From: Phorcus lineatus
Lineage: Eukaryota > Mollusca > Gastropoda > Trochida > Trochidae
Direction: 5' to 3'
NCBI GenBank assembly: GCA_921293015.1
Contig: OV121091.1
Span: 40,842,839 to 40,906,838 of the forward strand
DNA: 64,000 nt
Both the position numbers and the translations under genes were made by a program. A model generated the notes under the pieces. That model was not told the DNA's origin and made no database searches. It was given only the letters and a program-made list of their open reading frames with translations. Of this stretch, positions 31,351 to 44,315 are shown in pieces (within the stretch, counting starts at the first letter, position 1; every line of letters begins with the position of its first letter).

Positions 31351-34300
31351 CTAACTGACTTGTACCATGTGGACCTCATGGCATGCACTTCTCTCCTTCA
31401 TTCCAAATCTAGAAACATATTTGCATGCAATGTTCTTGTGACTCCAAAATATTCTAAAACCTAAATGATAAAGACGTTTAAATATGTTGAGGGCTTGGAT
31501 GTATCTCTCTTTCTTCGGTTCCTTGTCTATGAGTTGTGGGTTGAACACAGAGCAAGTCTCACAGGCGTGGAACTCAATAAGGAGTTGCTTCACATTGGAC
31601 AGGGACTCCGTGGAGAGGGTTTCTGGAAGCACCTGCCACTCCCACTCCTCGATGTCCATCTTCAGAATCGACAACACGCTCTAGCAAAACAAATAATCAT
31701 ATGAAATTGTAATAGTCAAATTAGGCCAACAGTCACCCCTATATGACAGTCTGAAAGGTCAAGGTCATAAACTCAGTTGAGAGAGCAACACCACTCCAAG
31801 AGTTCAAGGTCATATACAGGGTATTTTGTTGAACTTTAGTATTTGGAAAGCCTTTCAATTTTTTAGAAAAGTTATGAATAAAGTTTTTGAACCTTCTGTT
31901 TTTAATGGCTCATTGAATTCTTGATATATTATCAAAAGTCATTAAAATAATCCAAGAAAATATTAACATTTATTGAACATTATTACTATTGATAACAGCT
32001 CCCGTTTGCAGCTTTGTTTGATACACTTTGCAACAGACCTCTCTATTGGATTAATAAATACGCTATCATCATCATCATCAATCTACATTCTGGTGCCTGA
32101 GGCTCTGTTTAATAGACTCTATTTCCAGTTGATTACAAGCATACAATCATCATCAAAATAATAACATTTGAGCGCATGGCCCTGTTTGATATACTGATAC
32201 CCATCCATCTCCATTAAATAAACAGAAAACTATTACCATAATCATTGTTACAAATGATACCTTCTCATGTTGCAGACTATTCAACACACTGTATGGTAGC
32301 TATTTCATTGCAATATGATTATACTCTTCATCATAATCAACAAGTGATACCTTCTCGTGGCCAAGGCTCTGTTGGATGGACTGTAGCGTTCCCATCTTCC
32401 ATCCCTGGTTGGACAACCCGTTGAAATCAGCCAGACCCTTCTGATGGAACTGGACCTTGCTCTCCCGCTGGTGGTCCTCCATTTTCATACTGTAACCATG
32501 GTAACATGAGGCAACAATTTTTCAAAAAATTGCCACCAGTTTTATGTCCTGATATCTTTTAATATTTTGAAAAACATTGCTGATATTGTACTATAGATGT
32601 TTTTACAAACTTGATTAAAACTATTAAATCATCTACATACAAATACCACGGAGGATAAATAAAAATGTTTATTCATCAATATCTGGTTACCTTGGATCAA
32701 AGGAGTGGACTTCACATTTATATTTCCGTGCGGCTGCATCGTCGAAACTGAAGTCATTGTCCACTCTGAAAAAAATGATGGTGTTCATAATTTTAAGTGA
32801 GTGAGTTGTTGTTTAACGCTGCTTTGGCAATATTACAGCCATTAGCGGCGTTATAATTTTAAACTCTTGGGCGTAGAAGTTATAATGATGAAATTTTCGT
32901 CTATCATATTTTGTTTCAAAATAAATAAATGTAATGGATTCATATACCATACAAAACTAAGAGAAACTATGCAGTCACCTCAATCTATCCCTCTTCCTGT
33001 TCTTAACCCATTTCATGCAAGAAAAGCTAATGACACATAATCATGAGTAATGATTTATGACAAAAATCTGGAAGTACGGAATAGAGTCAATCATATCAGC
33101 ATCCTGTCCTTCCCCAAGAAAGCACCTAGCCTTATTCTTTAAGCTGATGACTCCAATCCTTTTCCAAATCCGAATCATTTCTTCAAACGTTAGTACTGTG
33201 AACCCCAGTTTTGTTTGACCCTTTGCCTCTCTAAGGAAAAGAGAATGCTGTACAGTATAGAAAACATACCCTTTAATGTTCATAGATGACTGAACAAAAT
33301 CACAAAGTCATATAATTCTCAATCACAAGCCACTTGACGGGGACAATTACATTAAAACATTTCAGATGGTATTGGTGTGGTTAGACATACCCAAAAGAGT
33401 AGACAAGACAGGGGGATCTTGGTCGGAATTGGTCATCTGCACATATCTCCCAGCCTCCATCAGTGACCCGACCCAGCCGCACGATGTCGTGACATTCAAG
33501 CTGATTCGTTGTGATGTATCTTAAATGAGAACAAAAATTACAATTAAGGTGTAATGTGCTAGAGGCAGCATTTGATGACACATAGCTTTTGCCCATGTGG
33601 CGTAATTTTTTTACTTTAACAGTTTTGGTGCTCTCTGTAAAAACCTGTAAACAATCCTATACAGGCAGAGTGCAATGTGCTAAGGCGGCTGGGGAAACTG
33701 ATAGCAGTTGCAACTTGGTTGGGGATGCTAATTAGTCACCAGAATTTGATAAACAGTTACAGATGAGACTTAATTTACATTGACAAAATGTACAAGGTGA
33801 AATTTCCATAGACAACCAAATGGCTCATATACATTACAGAAATGGACTATCTAAATTAAGATTTGTGAAACCTCCTCACAAAGGCAATCATGGCACTGTT
33901 TACACTATGTACTATTGTAACTATTAGATAGGGATGCATTAAGTGGATTATAACAGTTGTGTAATATGACCTACCTATGGTATAAATCTGCAAGGTCAGC
34001 ATAACTGAGGTTGGCAATGGCAGGGCGAGACAGGCTGGTCAGGTGTTCGGTGGGGGACAGCTCTGATTGGTCGGGAAGCTGAGGGATGTGTATGATTGGC
34101 TGGAAAGAAAAGATAAATAAAGATCTAAACATAAACACTTTTCTGCCAAATATATCTCATGCCACAAACCCTTCCTGAGTGGCTGACTGCTAAATTTCAA
34201 CTAAGGGAAAAAGAAAAGATATTTAAATCATATTCCAGAGGAGCAGCTATACTCTTTAACAGCAACATAGACACAATAATACATAGAACCATAATTGATT

Positions 34301-36724
34301 AAAAGGGAAAATATATTATTGTGGACATTACAATAGAGGATAAAAGAATGATACTGACAAATCTATAAGGCCCTTATAATGACGATTCCCAATTATATAT
34401 TGAACTTTATGATAATATCTTAAAATTTGATAATGAATCATTAGTCATAGTTGGTGACTGGAACCTTGTACTTGACCCCACTATTGATCTAGAGAATTAT
34501 AAACATGTTAACAATCCCAAATCAAGAGAGACTGTTTTAGAATTTATTAAAACTTATAATCTTATTGACATTTGGAGACATTAAAAAGATAACTCAAGAA
34601 AATATACCTGATGGAAAAAGAATCCAAGACAACAAGCTAGACTTGACTTCTTTTTTATATCAGATGACATATTTGATATGACCTTGGACTCTGATATTTT
34701 ACCAGGATATAAAAGTGATCATTCAACAATAACATAAACCTTTTCGAATACCTTAAATCAAGAAAGAGGAAAAGAATACTGTAAATTTAACAACTCTTTA
34801 CTACTAAACCCTGAATACTGGAATTTAGTCAGATATAATCTAAGTTGCCCAATGATCAAATGAATGACATGAACAAAATATTATGGAGTTAAAATGGAGG
34901 CGGAGGAAACAGATTTTAAGACACCGTGTAATATATTCCATTTTTATCCTTTTATTCAAAGTAACATTTTATTTCATAAAGGAGGAAGATAAATAGCTCC
35001 AATACCTTTTTCATGTTCATTTTAACTATTTCTGATTTTGACACTTCCACAGGTGTTATTCTACCATGCTCTGAAAAATATAAAAACACAAAAAATTGAA
35101 ACGAAGATATTTTAAACAACTTGTAACATTATCTAATTTCAATGGTTGAATAATTAGCATTGTATTGAATGCTTACATTTCTCTTTTGTATTTCCATTGT
35201 ATTTTGAGTTGCACATTGTTTCAAATACTTTACCTCATCAGCAATTTGAGTAAAACATTTTCAGTATCCTCGAAAGCAAGTTACCACATAAAACTACACA
35301 TCAAAACCATTTGAGAAGATTTTCCCTTTGTCTCTATTGTGAAGTAAGCATTACTTTAAGGGACGCAGAGTATGTTGTTGGATTCAAATATGTCAAATCT
35401 TATAAATGGTGTTACTTTATCAAGAAGTAGTGGTTGTCTCCGAAAATCAGTCTTATTGCTGATCAAATCAGTATGGAGACAGTAAATAGTAAATGTTGAT
35501 ACTGTTTAGTATTAATCTATGAATAGCATATCCAAAGTTTTGTATAGAAAAACTAAATGTGAACAAATGGCTAGATCTTATTTCAATGAGATTTCTTTCC
35601 AGAATGACCAACTTGAATTACTTTATTTCATTCCTGTACCTTTCCCATATACGTACCTCTCTCAATGACAAGGTAGGGTCTCTCCTCAGGCAGTTGGAGA
35701 CCATGCTGTTCGTGTGCCATCATCACTCGGTCTACGGCCATATGATCGAAAGAACGACGGCTCTGCTGAAGTGAATATGTACAAGTTTGATAATCCTTGA
35801 ATATCCTTAACCTATATTTGAATGGTCATTAGAATGCATCAATGAGATGAAAGAAATACCTCCCTTTTGTTATTTACACAAATGAATGTTTATCTATGTA
35901 TAGCCAAATATGGATAATCCTTTGAATGTTGATGCTACCTCTTCTTCTTTACACTTTCTTTCAATTATTTCAATCCTTCAAGACTTAATCCTTATTAATA
36001 ATTTGTTTCATAATTAGATGGTTATAACAGTGACAATACCTGTTAATGAAAAGTTGTTCTCTCAACGGGGTAACAAGTTAAGCAATGTAATAAAACAACA
36101 CAAATTTCAACATCAGGAAACTGAAATTGTTCCGACGTCAAAATTGGTTGATTGTAATGAACTGACACAGAGTTTTATCTTTAAACCAGTATAATACTGG
36201 GTTGTATGAGTCCCTTGTACTAGACCCATATTTTCTCAAAAGAATTGAGGATAGGCATGTATATGAAAACATGAATATTGTGACATATTCAAATAAAGTG
36301 ACAAACTCAGAAGACATCGATATTGAGACTGTGTGAGGGACATCAAGTTTCCTTGAACAGGGATGGATACTTGAAACTTGTTTACTTCAGGTATTTATTG
36401 TTAGTTATTTCTGGAATAATGGTTGGCTCATAAAATACAGAAGTTCTTGTCAGAATTAGAGGTGACCAGTAGAAAGCACTACTTGCCAGACTGCCAGGTT
36501 GTCTCGCTAGATATTTCCTTGTCACACTGTGACCATGCAAATTGTCACTCAAGTCAATCTAGCCTAATACGTAACGAAATCGAAGTATTAACTTCAATTT
36601 GTAGACAACTCACTGGTTTGAGATCTTGGCCGTAAAAATGAACGATGAGAAGAATACATCCTGCCGTGAGGGTCACCGTGACCAAGTACACGGAAATCGC
36701 CTTAGTTTTTAAACGGAGACGCAT
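31351..36724 (-). CDS. METTL24: METTL24-like membrane-anchored methyltransferase
   Basis: Eight exons on the minus strand, all phases matching: 36724-36614 (ATG), 35765-35657, 35070-35006, 34099-33975, 33519-33391, 32765-32691, 32489-32351, 31680-31351 (TAG). They give 360 residues, close to human METTL24 as I recall its length. The N-terminus is MRLRLKTK followed by a hydrophobic helix (AISVYLVTVTLTAGCILLIV, residues 9-28), a type II anchor suggesting Golgi/secretory location. The methyltransferase part has GGWEICADDQFRPRSPCLVY, SFGVDNDFSFD (about 177-187), the CEVHSFDPS loop (about 197-205) and the FkbM-like KMDIEEWEW (258-266). Substrate is unknown; SAM binding is inferred from family. Introns contain a SINE head (32797-32852) and a LINE fragment (34228-34860). 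Confidence 0.92.
32797..32852 (+). mobile_element. Truncated SINE head with 10-bp target duplication
   Basis: A 56-bp insert beginning GTGAGTGAGTTGTTGTTTAA and ending AGCGGCGTT, flanked by perfect ATAATTTTAA duplications (32787-32796 and 32853-32862). It resembles the very common short repeat of abalone and other gastropods as I remember it. It lies in the METTL24-like intron just upstream (transcript sense) of exon 32765-32691. Confidence 0.7.
34228..34860 (+). mobile_element. LINE fragment: apurinic endonuclease domain (L1/Tx1-like)
   Basis: The plus strand encodes, with a few stops, a non-LTR retrotransposon endonuclease. It runs SRGAAILFNSNID, then SLVIVGDWNLVLDP (the GDxN core), a middle block with YKHVNNPKSRE and TYNLIDIWR, then QARLDFFFISD and ILPGYKSDHSTIT (the SDH core). 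These are endonuclease motifs of L1/Tx1-type elements. Stops occur at about 34313, 34368, 34584 and 34737, and no reverse transcriptase follows, so it is a dead internal fragment. It is inserted in the METTL24-like intron (34100-35005), antisense to that gene. Confidence 0.85.
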
Positions 36725-38721
36725 CTCAGACGTGAAAAAAAATCCCCTGATTTCAGATCAATTTACTTCGAACACCACTGTGTCCATGTGTACAAATGAA
36801 AACATGTACTACTTGAAATACAACTAACAACATAAAGCATTTGCTCCCAGACATCTTCATTGTCGAAATAATTGATAAAACTGTTTCAAAACTCCAAAAA
36901 AATATAAATTGGACAAATCATATTACGTTAACTTTTTTAATTAAACTATTTGAGCATAATATGTTTGAAAAAAATATGTTTCGACCTTTAATCAGTTTGA
37001 AAATAGTTGCGTGGTATATGCAATGTTTACGTCAGGCATTCGGATAGCCTCGGTAGACATTGACATATGAACGTATAAGATCTGCACAATGAAAAGGCAA
37101 CTCGGTTCACTAGCTCCCATGTTTGACATTATAAAACTGTCAAATCATTAAACCTTTACGTAAAGATTTCTGAAATATGACACACAAAATAAAGAGATTT
37201 AAAATAGAATAAACTGTTGGTAGGAGAATATCTGTCCGACCTACAAAAAGATCCAAAGCACTTGTATTCCAAATGAAATATTCTTCCAAATTAACCTTGA
37301 TTAAACAACTGTAAAATCAATGCACTTTTAATATTGATACAATTCTCATATAATTATCCAGCTTTTTACAAGCATAATTGAACACCAAGTTGACATTTAA
37401 CAAAGACACAATCATTTCTCAGAAATTTAAAACACGTTTGCCATAATTTGAAAATATCACTGATGATTATAAAAAAAGGAATATATGAAGGATATACTGG
37501 TCACTAGTTATAAAGTTTAACTAAAAGGTTACCTTGATGATAGGGTGTTTTAAACTGTTATTTTGGGTCCGGTTTAGTATGTCTTACAACACTGTGAAAA
37601 CTATCGCATTTGAGTTGACTATTCATCAGTAAAATTTTAAGGTATAATCTCATGATGATACAATCGAAATTGACTTAATATTTTCAATATTTCATAGTCA
37701 TCGACAAGGGGTTCACCTCGTACATCATGCGTCCCGATAGTTCCGAAATGGGATTTCAGATTACGAATGAATAAGAGTAAGAATGACTTGAAAAATGATG
37801 TATACAAACCTGGCAGTGATTGTTAACGTACATGTATTCACCAGTCTTACAGAGAAAAGGGCACCAACAATCTGAGCCATAATTAATGATAGATTCACTT
37901 TAGTAAACGACAATAAAAATTATCTCGTCCTAATCCCGGATTGACGAATAGTTACTTTGTTTTGATTTTTTTCACCAATTCACAGTAAATGAACACTTGC
38001 TTTTGACTTTCAAAAGATAGTGAAAAATATATAATAAAGTTGGATTCCTCTTGAACATAATCAAAACCGCATAAGTTACATTTTGTTATAGATATATCTT
38101 ATTCCACGTAGTCTCTCAGACATTATACAATGCATGAACGGTAAAGCTTAAATCAACAATAATGTTATAATTTATCAACCAGCCATGCATAGAGCAATAA
38201 AGCACAGCTGTCCACGGAACAGGAAATGATAATAAGTATATTATGTAAGAGATCGATCACAAGCGTTGTTTATAACACTTCAAGGAAGTTATATAGTACT
38301 TGGAAAGTCTGGTCTAAACAGTCACTGTAATCTCGCTCTACTCCCATGTTTTCAGTTGACGAGCTGGAATAAACATTGTCAATTCACTTCCTCTCAAATT
38401 ATGTTTTATTTGTATATGATTGTATGTGGGCATATGGGACAATTTTAAAGTGACACAGAGTATGCTTCAAAATTGTTTATATATATATTCTGAATGTTGT
38501 GTATTACATGTTTTATGGAAAAAAATACTGTTTTAATCATATACCATGTGTCCTGCATAAAGTTCAAGTCATGTCAAAATAATTGCATTTTCGTCACATA
38601 AATACCAAAATTATGATATTTACTTATTTTCAATAATTATCGACAAAAGGCAATATACGGCTTTACGGCAAGGACATGTGATAGTAGAAAAGCTAGCCTT
38701 TTTGGACTGCAGGCATCGTGT

Positions 38722-38905
38722 TGTTGTTGGGATGAAGTTTAACGTCTGCTTCCACCATTGGGTGATGTCGCCGACGTTGGGCCTATGCCTTAGTTATTTG
38801 CAATGAATGGGGGAATAAGATTTAGAATAGGTCATAGAAACCCAAATAAAGTTAATAAAATTTCTAAAGTGGTAAAAAAATAAAATCAATTTGGAATTTG
38901 GAATT
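38722..38905 (+). mobile_element. SINE-like insertion with 12-bp target duplication
   Basis: 184 bp flanked by perfect CAGGCATCGTGT at 38710-38721 and 38906-38917. The head reads TGTTGTTGGGATGAAGTTTA followed by ACGTCTGCTTCC; the tail is A-rich with short repeats (aaaaaaataaaatc, ttggaatttggaatt). The head shares the TTGTTG..TTTAACG core with the fragment at 32797. A long duplication and A-rich tail are marks of LINE-driven retroposition. Confidence 0.8.
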
Positions 38906-39116
38906 CAGGCATCGTGTCACACGACATTGTTTATAACAAGAGGAACAAAAATGAATCAGCCAATCAACGATCGCATGTCATAAAGGGGATTCCCCTGTCA
39001 CAATGACGCTTGGCCGGCGCCCAGTCCGTGTCATGTGACCTCTTTCCCGGCTATGGCAATTACGTAACTGCTGGTCAATTAGGTCTGAAAGGCTAGGGAT
39101 GTTGTTCCCCTTTAAC

Positions 39117-39420
39117 TACTTATCCGGTTCTTTGAAAATTTGCTCATGTTGTCTATCCTATTAGGACGAATGCAGTACCAAATTTCAAGCAATTTTGTGA
39201 GCTGGTTAATACTTTCTATGTTTTATACTTAGTCATTTCCAAAGGTTAGAATTTGTCCTACCGATTACAAAAAGACTATTTAACCAATTCTTTTCAAGTT
39301 TTGCACATGTTTTCTAGCTTATTGGAGGGGTATAGTGCACAATTTCATGCAATTTTGTGAATTTTTCAATATTTCACTGATTTCTGTGTTTTGTACTTAG
39401 TCATTTCCCATGGACAGTGA
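39117..39420. repeat. Diverged ~160-bp tandem duplication
   Basis: Two head-to-tail units share 'tttgaaaatttgctcatgtt' / 'tttcaagttttgcacatgtt', 'ccaaatttcaagcaattttg' / 'cacaatttcatgcaattttg' and 'tttatacttagtcatttcc' / 'ttgtacttagtcatttccc'. Identity is perhaps three quarters by eye. Non-coding. Confidence 0.7.
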
Positions 39421-40240
39421 GTCACTGAGCGAGTTGTTCTTAAGCGGCATTACTTCAGTCATTAGCCCCCTCTTCATTCACATAAGTTTCCCAAACTTAA
39501 GTTGATTTTACTGAGGACATTTTTCATTAATAAATAACATCTTTATCATGTGAAGAGAAGATAAATAAACTGGGTGACAAGGCCCAATCTTCCTCGTCAA
39601 AACATCCCCAAAAAAAGAACATTGTGAAAAGTTACCATTTTGTTCATGTGTTCACATCGTGTCGATATTTGGGCTGCCAGTTTAATATTTCATCAATATT
39701 AATGAAGAGTATTCATTCATACTCAAGTACACTGATTTTGATTTCAAACCAATGTCCACTTGTTTCCATTGAAGAAATTCAAAATGTTTTGTCTTACTAT
39801 TTATTTGCCTGATTGAAATAATTTATTTTAAAGAATAACAGAAATATGTAAGAAAATGGTTGTTTATTCCTTGAAGGTTTAACAGGAAGAGAGACAATGT
39901 ATCATACACTAATATGATGGTCTTAATTACAAATTCTCTTATGCTCAGCTTGAAAATCATTCAAATAGAAAAATATCAACTTCAAAGCAGTGAATGACAT
40001 TAATTCATTGAAATAAAGCAAGTAAGAAGCATTTTTTTTATCAATTTCAAAGTGAAATAAAAGAAAATCCTTCAAATTACTTTATCATGAGCTGTCAGAT
40101 TAATTGTATAATACAAAAAAAGGGAGAAGATCATGTTAAAACTTGTCTTACTGTTACAAGCCAGTGATAGCAACAGTGTTTTATACAAGAGTCATAAAAA
40201 AAAATATATATATAACACCTGATGAGGGGTCAAAAGTATA

Positions 40241-40400
40241 TATACATATATGTATATATACAAGTTTTAAGCATTGTGACATACGAAGCTATATGACTAA
40301 TATCAAGACACCTAATTTCAATTATACATATTAATATATGTACAAGTTTCAAGCATTGTGACATACCAAGATGTATGACCAATATCAAATCCTACTCCAT
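40241..40400. repeat. 82-bp tandem repeat, two copies
   Basis: CAAGTTTTAAGCATTGTGAC at 40261 recurs as CAAGTTTCAAGCATTGTGAC at 40343, each preceded by an AT dinucleotide-like run (tatatatgtata) and followed by 'atacSaagMtRtatgacYaatatcaa'. Non-coding. Confidence 0.75.
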
Positions 40401-41336
40401 TATAGTATGAATGACAATATTTGGATTTCCATGATGATCCTGAACTCTTATACAGGAAGGAGATAAAGTAAGTCTCATTACTAATTGCTTTGGAATGTAT
40501 TAAAACATTCGTCATATTTTAAGTATTCAAACATTTTTCCTGTAATCCGATCCGAAAAGATGTCATTTACACTGTCAATCTCAGCCTTGTGACTTGTCCA
40601 TTGTCATCTGTTAAGCTCAGACTGATATGTTCATGCCTTTTCTTGGATGTCAATATCAACAACATTACTGGTCTCGCCCAATTTTTAAATTCTAGTTCAT
40701 TTCATGATCTTTCTTATCTGTATTAAATGGTACACTCAAGCTCGGTTAAGCTGGTGATCTTTAAAAACCCTCGGAAAGAAAGTTTATCGGAAGTTAAACC
40801 TCAAGCTTTGCTTTGGACTTAATCCATGCACAGCTTTCTTTCCTAGGTTTTACAATTCCAAGCATAACCTCTTTCTCATGGTTTATCCTTAACTTAGTAA
40901 CCTCTGTTACAAGTGGCTAGGAAAATAGAATCCTGTTTGCAGTGTAGGAAACTTACAAGAAAAGTCTAACTTTGAAAACTAACCAGCCCTCCTGAAAAGT
41001 TGCCAGTCCTATTATACTTAGAAGTTTAGCGCTTGCTTCATCGCACTGAAGATACAAACTACAGTTGATTCCTCAATAAGCAACATGCACATATAACATT
41101 TCATTTCCTGTCACCATCAGACACCATGGCACAATAATTTGCCTCAGACAGTTCATTTTCAATTTTTAAAAGTTCAATTTCGGAGATTGCCACTAAAAAC
41201 TCCTTGCAGGATTTCCTATTAAAGTCAAACCTAGATCAATGCCATTTTTCTCTTGAACAGTACACATCCAAGAAAAATCTTAAAATATTGTATAAAGCTT
41301 GTATAAAATGGTCTACCATTCTTTCAAAGAGCATTT

Positions 41337-41342
41337 TTTATT
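41337..41342 (-). terminator. HEXD: Candidate poly(A) signal of HEXD gene
   Basis: TTTATT on the plus strand (AATAAA on minus) about 395 bases after the HEXD stop, the first such hexamer in that direction. Position only; cleavage site not determined. Confidence 0.35.
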
Positions 41343-41735
41343 CAAAATGTTTTTCAAATTTTTCTAACGTGCATTTATTCAAGGTTAGAATATTCTTCTA
41401 AACTTCACTACGTTCGGCTTCAAACTGAACATTCTGTATGTTCATGTACTCTCTGAGAAGACTGAAGTTTCTTCATATTTCTTACAAGAAAGAAGTCAGT
41501 CAGAGATGAAAAATATATTTGTTTGAATATCTGTGATGGAAAATTTTAACACTAGGAGATTAATGAAGAATTAAGAAATATGACCTATCTGTAACAGAGG
41601 TTCACTGGATAAAAGTTTTGAAGTTGACACTCACAAAAAAAACTGTCAATGAGAGGAAAACATTAATAGAATATAAATATCTATATAATTAGATATATAA
41701 AAATGCATGGGAGAAACTCTATGGTGCTTCTGTTA

Positions 41736-43791
41736 TTATTGTTTCCTACTGCCAATAAGGTTATTTCCCTTTTGAACTACCTCACTAAACCTCTTAATCA
41801 TGGGCTCAAGATACACTTGTATCCATTCCGACCCTACTTCTTCAGTGAAAATAGGTTCCAGAGATTTCTGAAGTCTTGACTGAACTTCGGTCAGTTTTAA
41901 TAGAATACTTGTTGCTTCGGAAATCAAAGGCTCCACATGCATGGGACTCACAAAGCCCCTGGCAATGTTAAAGTCATTGAACCAGCCATTGAAGGTGTCG
42001 CTTTGAAGAAACTGGTCACATTTGGCATGGAGGTGGATCCACTCAAACATCACCATGTAGACATCCCCTCCAGGGAACTTGCAGGTTGTGGCCATGTTGC
42101 AGCGGAATGGGTCAAGAGGGAGACCGGGGACAAAACCAAGTTCCAAGGAGATCTTCCGGTGGAGATCCTCGGAGAAACCACCTTTGGTTACTGCCCCAAG
42201 ACACAGTGCCAAGGAGGGTAAGGTGACCGGGAGTAGCTCACAGAGCACTGCGTAGTGGTCGTATCTGAAACAGCAGTTAATATCTATATCAATTCCTAAA
42301 CTATTTAAGAAATCGATATACCATTTACAGCAAGATCAACATTTCAGATACAAGGACAAAGAGTTAGCAATATAGGATACCTGTATTAACTAAGAGCATA
42401 AAATGAATAAGCATTATGATAGTAAATGTATTACCTATGAGAGCAACCATATCAAGGTTCATTCTATGCATGGAGGCTTAAGCACACATCATATCACATC
42501 ATATCACATCACATCATACATGTATCACTTGTCCACAGTGCACATATTTTGTCTTTTTGGGGCCATTTTTATTCTCTGTGCTAAGCAAGTATGTTCTAGT
42601 AGTTGGAATTGTATAAACTTCAAACCATTTTAACTGGATATCAACAAAAACTCCTGTTATATTACAGGACCCTCAGGAACAAACTTTTAACAGTGTTGAC
42701 AAGTTCAAAAGATTTGAAACTAACCACACCCCACCCCTTTAACTTTTTAAAAAAGATATATTGCAAAGATGATGGGTTACGTTCCCCCACTCCCTTGTTC
42801 CACCACTGGATAGAGACAATACCATTGACATAGACTGCAAAGATCTGCATAAATGAATATAGAAAATATCATTTTAGCAACATTTCCAGAGTTAGACTGA
42901 CCTTTGCCATCCAGTGATCGCAAAGCCCCTGATATTCTTGAACTTGTCCTTCTTCTGGTCGATGAGTCGGAGCCAGGAGATGTGGTTCTCCAGATGGAAG
43001 GCGATGTTGGTCATGCTCACACACACTCCTGTCGCTCCCTTGAATGCACTTGCCACCCACACATTAGGGAACACCATCGCCAGATTGTCAAACAGCTTCT
43101 CAGGGAGCTGGAAAGAAGGGAGATAATGCCATACCATTGGTTCCACCATGTCCTTGAGACCACTGTCAATTAACTCCTTTACCTCAACAAATCTGAACAT
43201 GTCGTCCCATACTATGGGAGTGACTTTTGGGTAGTGAGTTTTGATGTGAACTGCGACAGCTTTCACGTGATTGAAGAAGAGTTGCTGCGAGGTGATATTT
43301 CCTTCTGCCATGTTCCTGGCACACCTGTCACACCGTGCCAAATGGTAGACTTCATCACAGCCGATGTGGAGCCATCGAATGTGAGGATGGAGCTCAAGAA
43401 CTTGATCCAACATGGCTGTCATGGTTGCCAAGGTGTCGGGATGATTAGGACACACAGCGGTTGGATAGTGAGGAATTTCACGCAGCTTTGCAAATGTTTC
43501 ATGCTTGAGCAGAAATTCTAGGTGACCAAAGGTTTGAACTAATGGCATGACCTCAAGATTGTTGTCTTTGGCAAGTTTTAAAATTTGCTCAACCTCCTGT
43601 GGAGTATAAGCCTGAGGACAGACAATTTCAGAGAGGTTTCCATGATACGGAAACATATCCTCATATTCTATAACCAGCCCTGTGGCTCCCCATGTTGACA
43701 GGAGTGGAAATATTTCTTTGAAATAAGACACTTTTGGTGCTGCTCCTTTCAGGTCCAAATGAACGAAATTATTGTTTGTTTCTAATTCCAT
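41736..43791 (-). CDS. HEXD: Hexosaminidase D (GH20 beta-N-acetylhexosaminidase)
   Basis: Two coding exons on the minus strand, 43791-42902 and 42264-41736, joined through a split Arg codon (GWQ-R-YDHYAVLCELLP), give 472 residues. HEXD removes terminal beta-linked GalNAc/GlcNAc and, unlike lysosomal hexosaminidases, is nucleocytoplasmic. The N-terminus (MELETNNNFVHLDLKGAAPK) indeed lacks a signal peptide. The GH20 core is complete: HLDLKG (11-16), QTFGHLEF (86-93) and the catalytic pair Asp146-Glu147 in LHIGCDEVYHL, with Glu147 as the presumed acid/base and the substrate acetamido group assisting. The C-terminal helical part is as in the family. The 42902 donor and 42265 acceptor are canonical. 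An additional 5' non-coding exon cannot be excluded. Confidence 0.95.
42478..42522. repeat. Short (CATCATATCA)n-like microsatellite
   Basis: Runs of 'catcatatcacat' in the HEXD intron, about 45 bp. Non-coding. Confidence 0.7.
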
Positions 43792-44315
43792 TCTGTTTCT
43801 TTTTGATGAACCACAAGTAACTTGTTAAGTTGCACGGACTAATTTACTGTTGTCAAGAAAGATGTTATGTGGAACTGAAAGCAACAAAAAATATTTATCT
43901 GATTATGGTGTTTTTATAATCCTTCTACTGATATACATAACCCTATAGTTCTACTAACATGATAATAATTAGTCTAGAATATTATAAAGGGAAAATAAAT
44001 TTGAAGACATTCAGGAAATATATATTCATAACCCACTCTTCGTGATTTTTTAGAGATTTTTAGTGTGAGTGGGTTATTAGAGCATCATCTGAAATCTGAT
44101 TGTGCCCCTTATGTCTACAAGCATGTCTACTGCATTTTATTCATATCCGGTATAATTATAATGAAACTTACATATCAATTATCAGTATATCATGAGAAGC
44201 GTGTAAAAACAATAATTTTGTCAATATGTTATATAGTGCTAAACGATCTTTGGCTTTTAAAATTAAAAAGAATTCATTTGATGTCACGAACTTCAACTCA
44301 AACTAAATATTCTAT

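Larger units (their letters stand above)
36725..41735. other. Intergenic spacer, METTL24-like to HEXD
   Basis: Upstream of the METTL24-like ATG and downstream of HEXD. No convincing ORF: short open frames at 36841-37047, 39624-39812 and 41204-41401 are A/T-rich with no recognisable motifs. It contains a SINE (38722-38905), a diverged ~160-bp tandem duplication (39117-39420) and an 82-bp tandem repeat (40241-40400). The stretch 38,985-39,110 is relatively GC-rich but I see no gene in it. Confidence 0.6.

Noticed and set aside
41937-43521. Several open frames on the plus strand across the HEXD gene
   Set aside because: They are antisense shadows of the HEXD exons, which have matching GH20 motifs on the minus strand.
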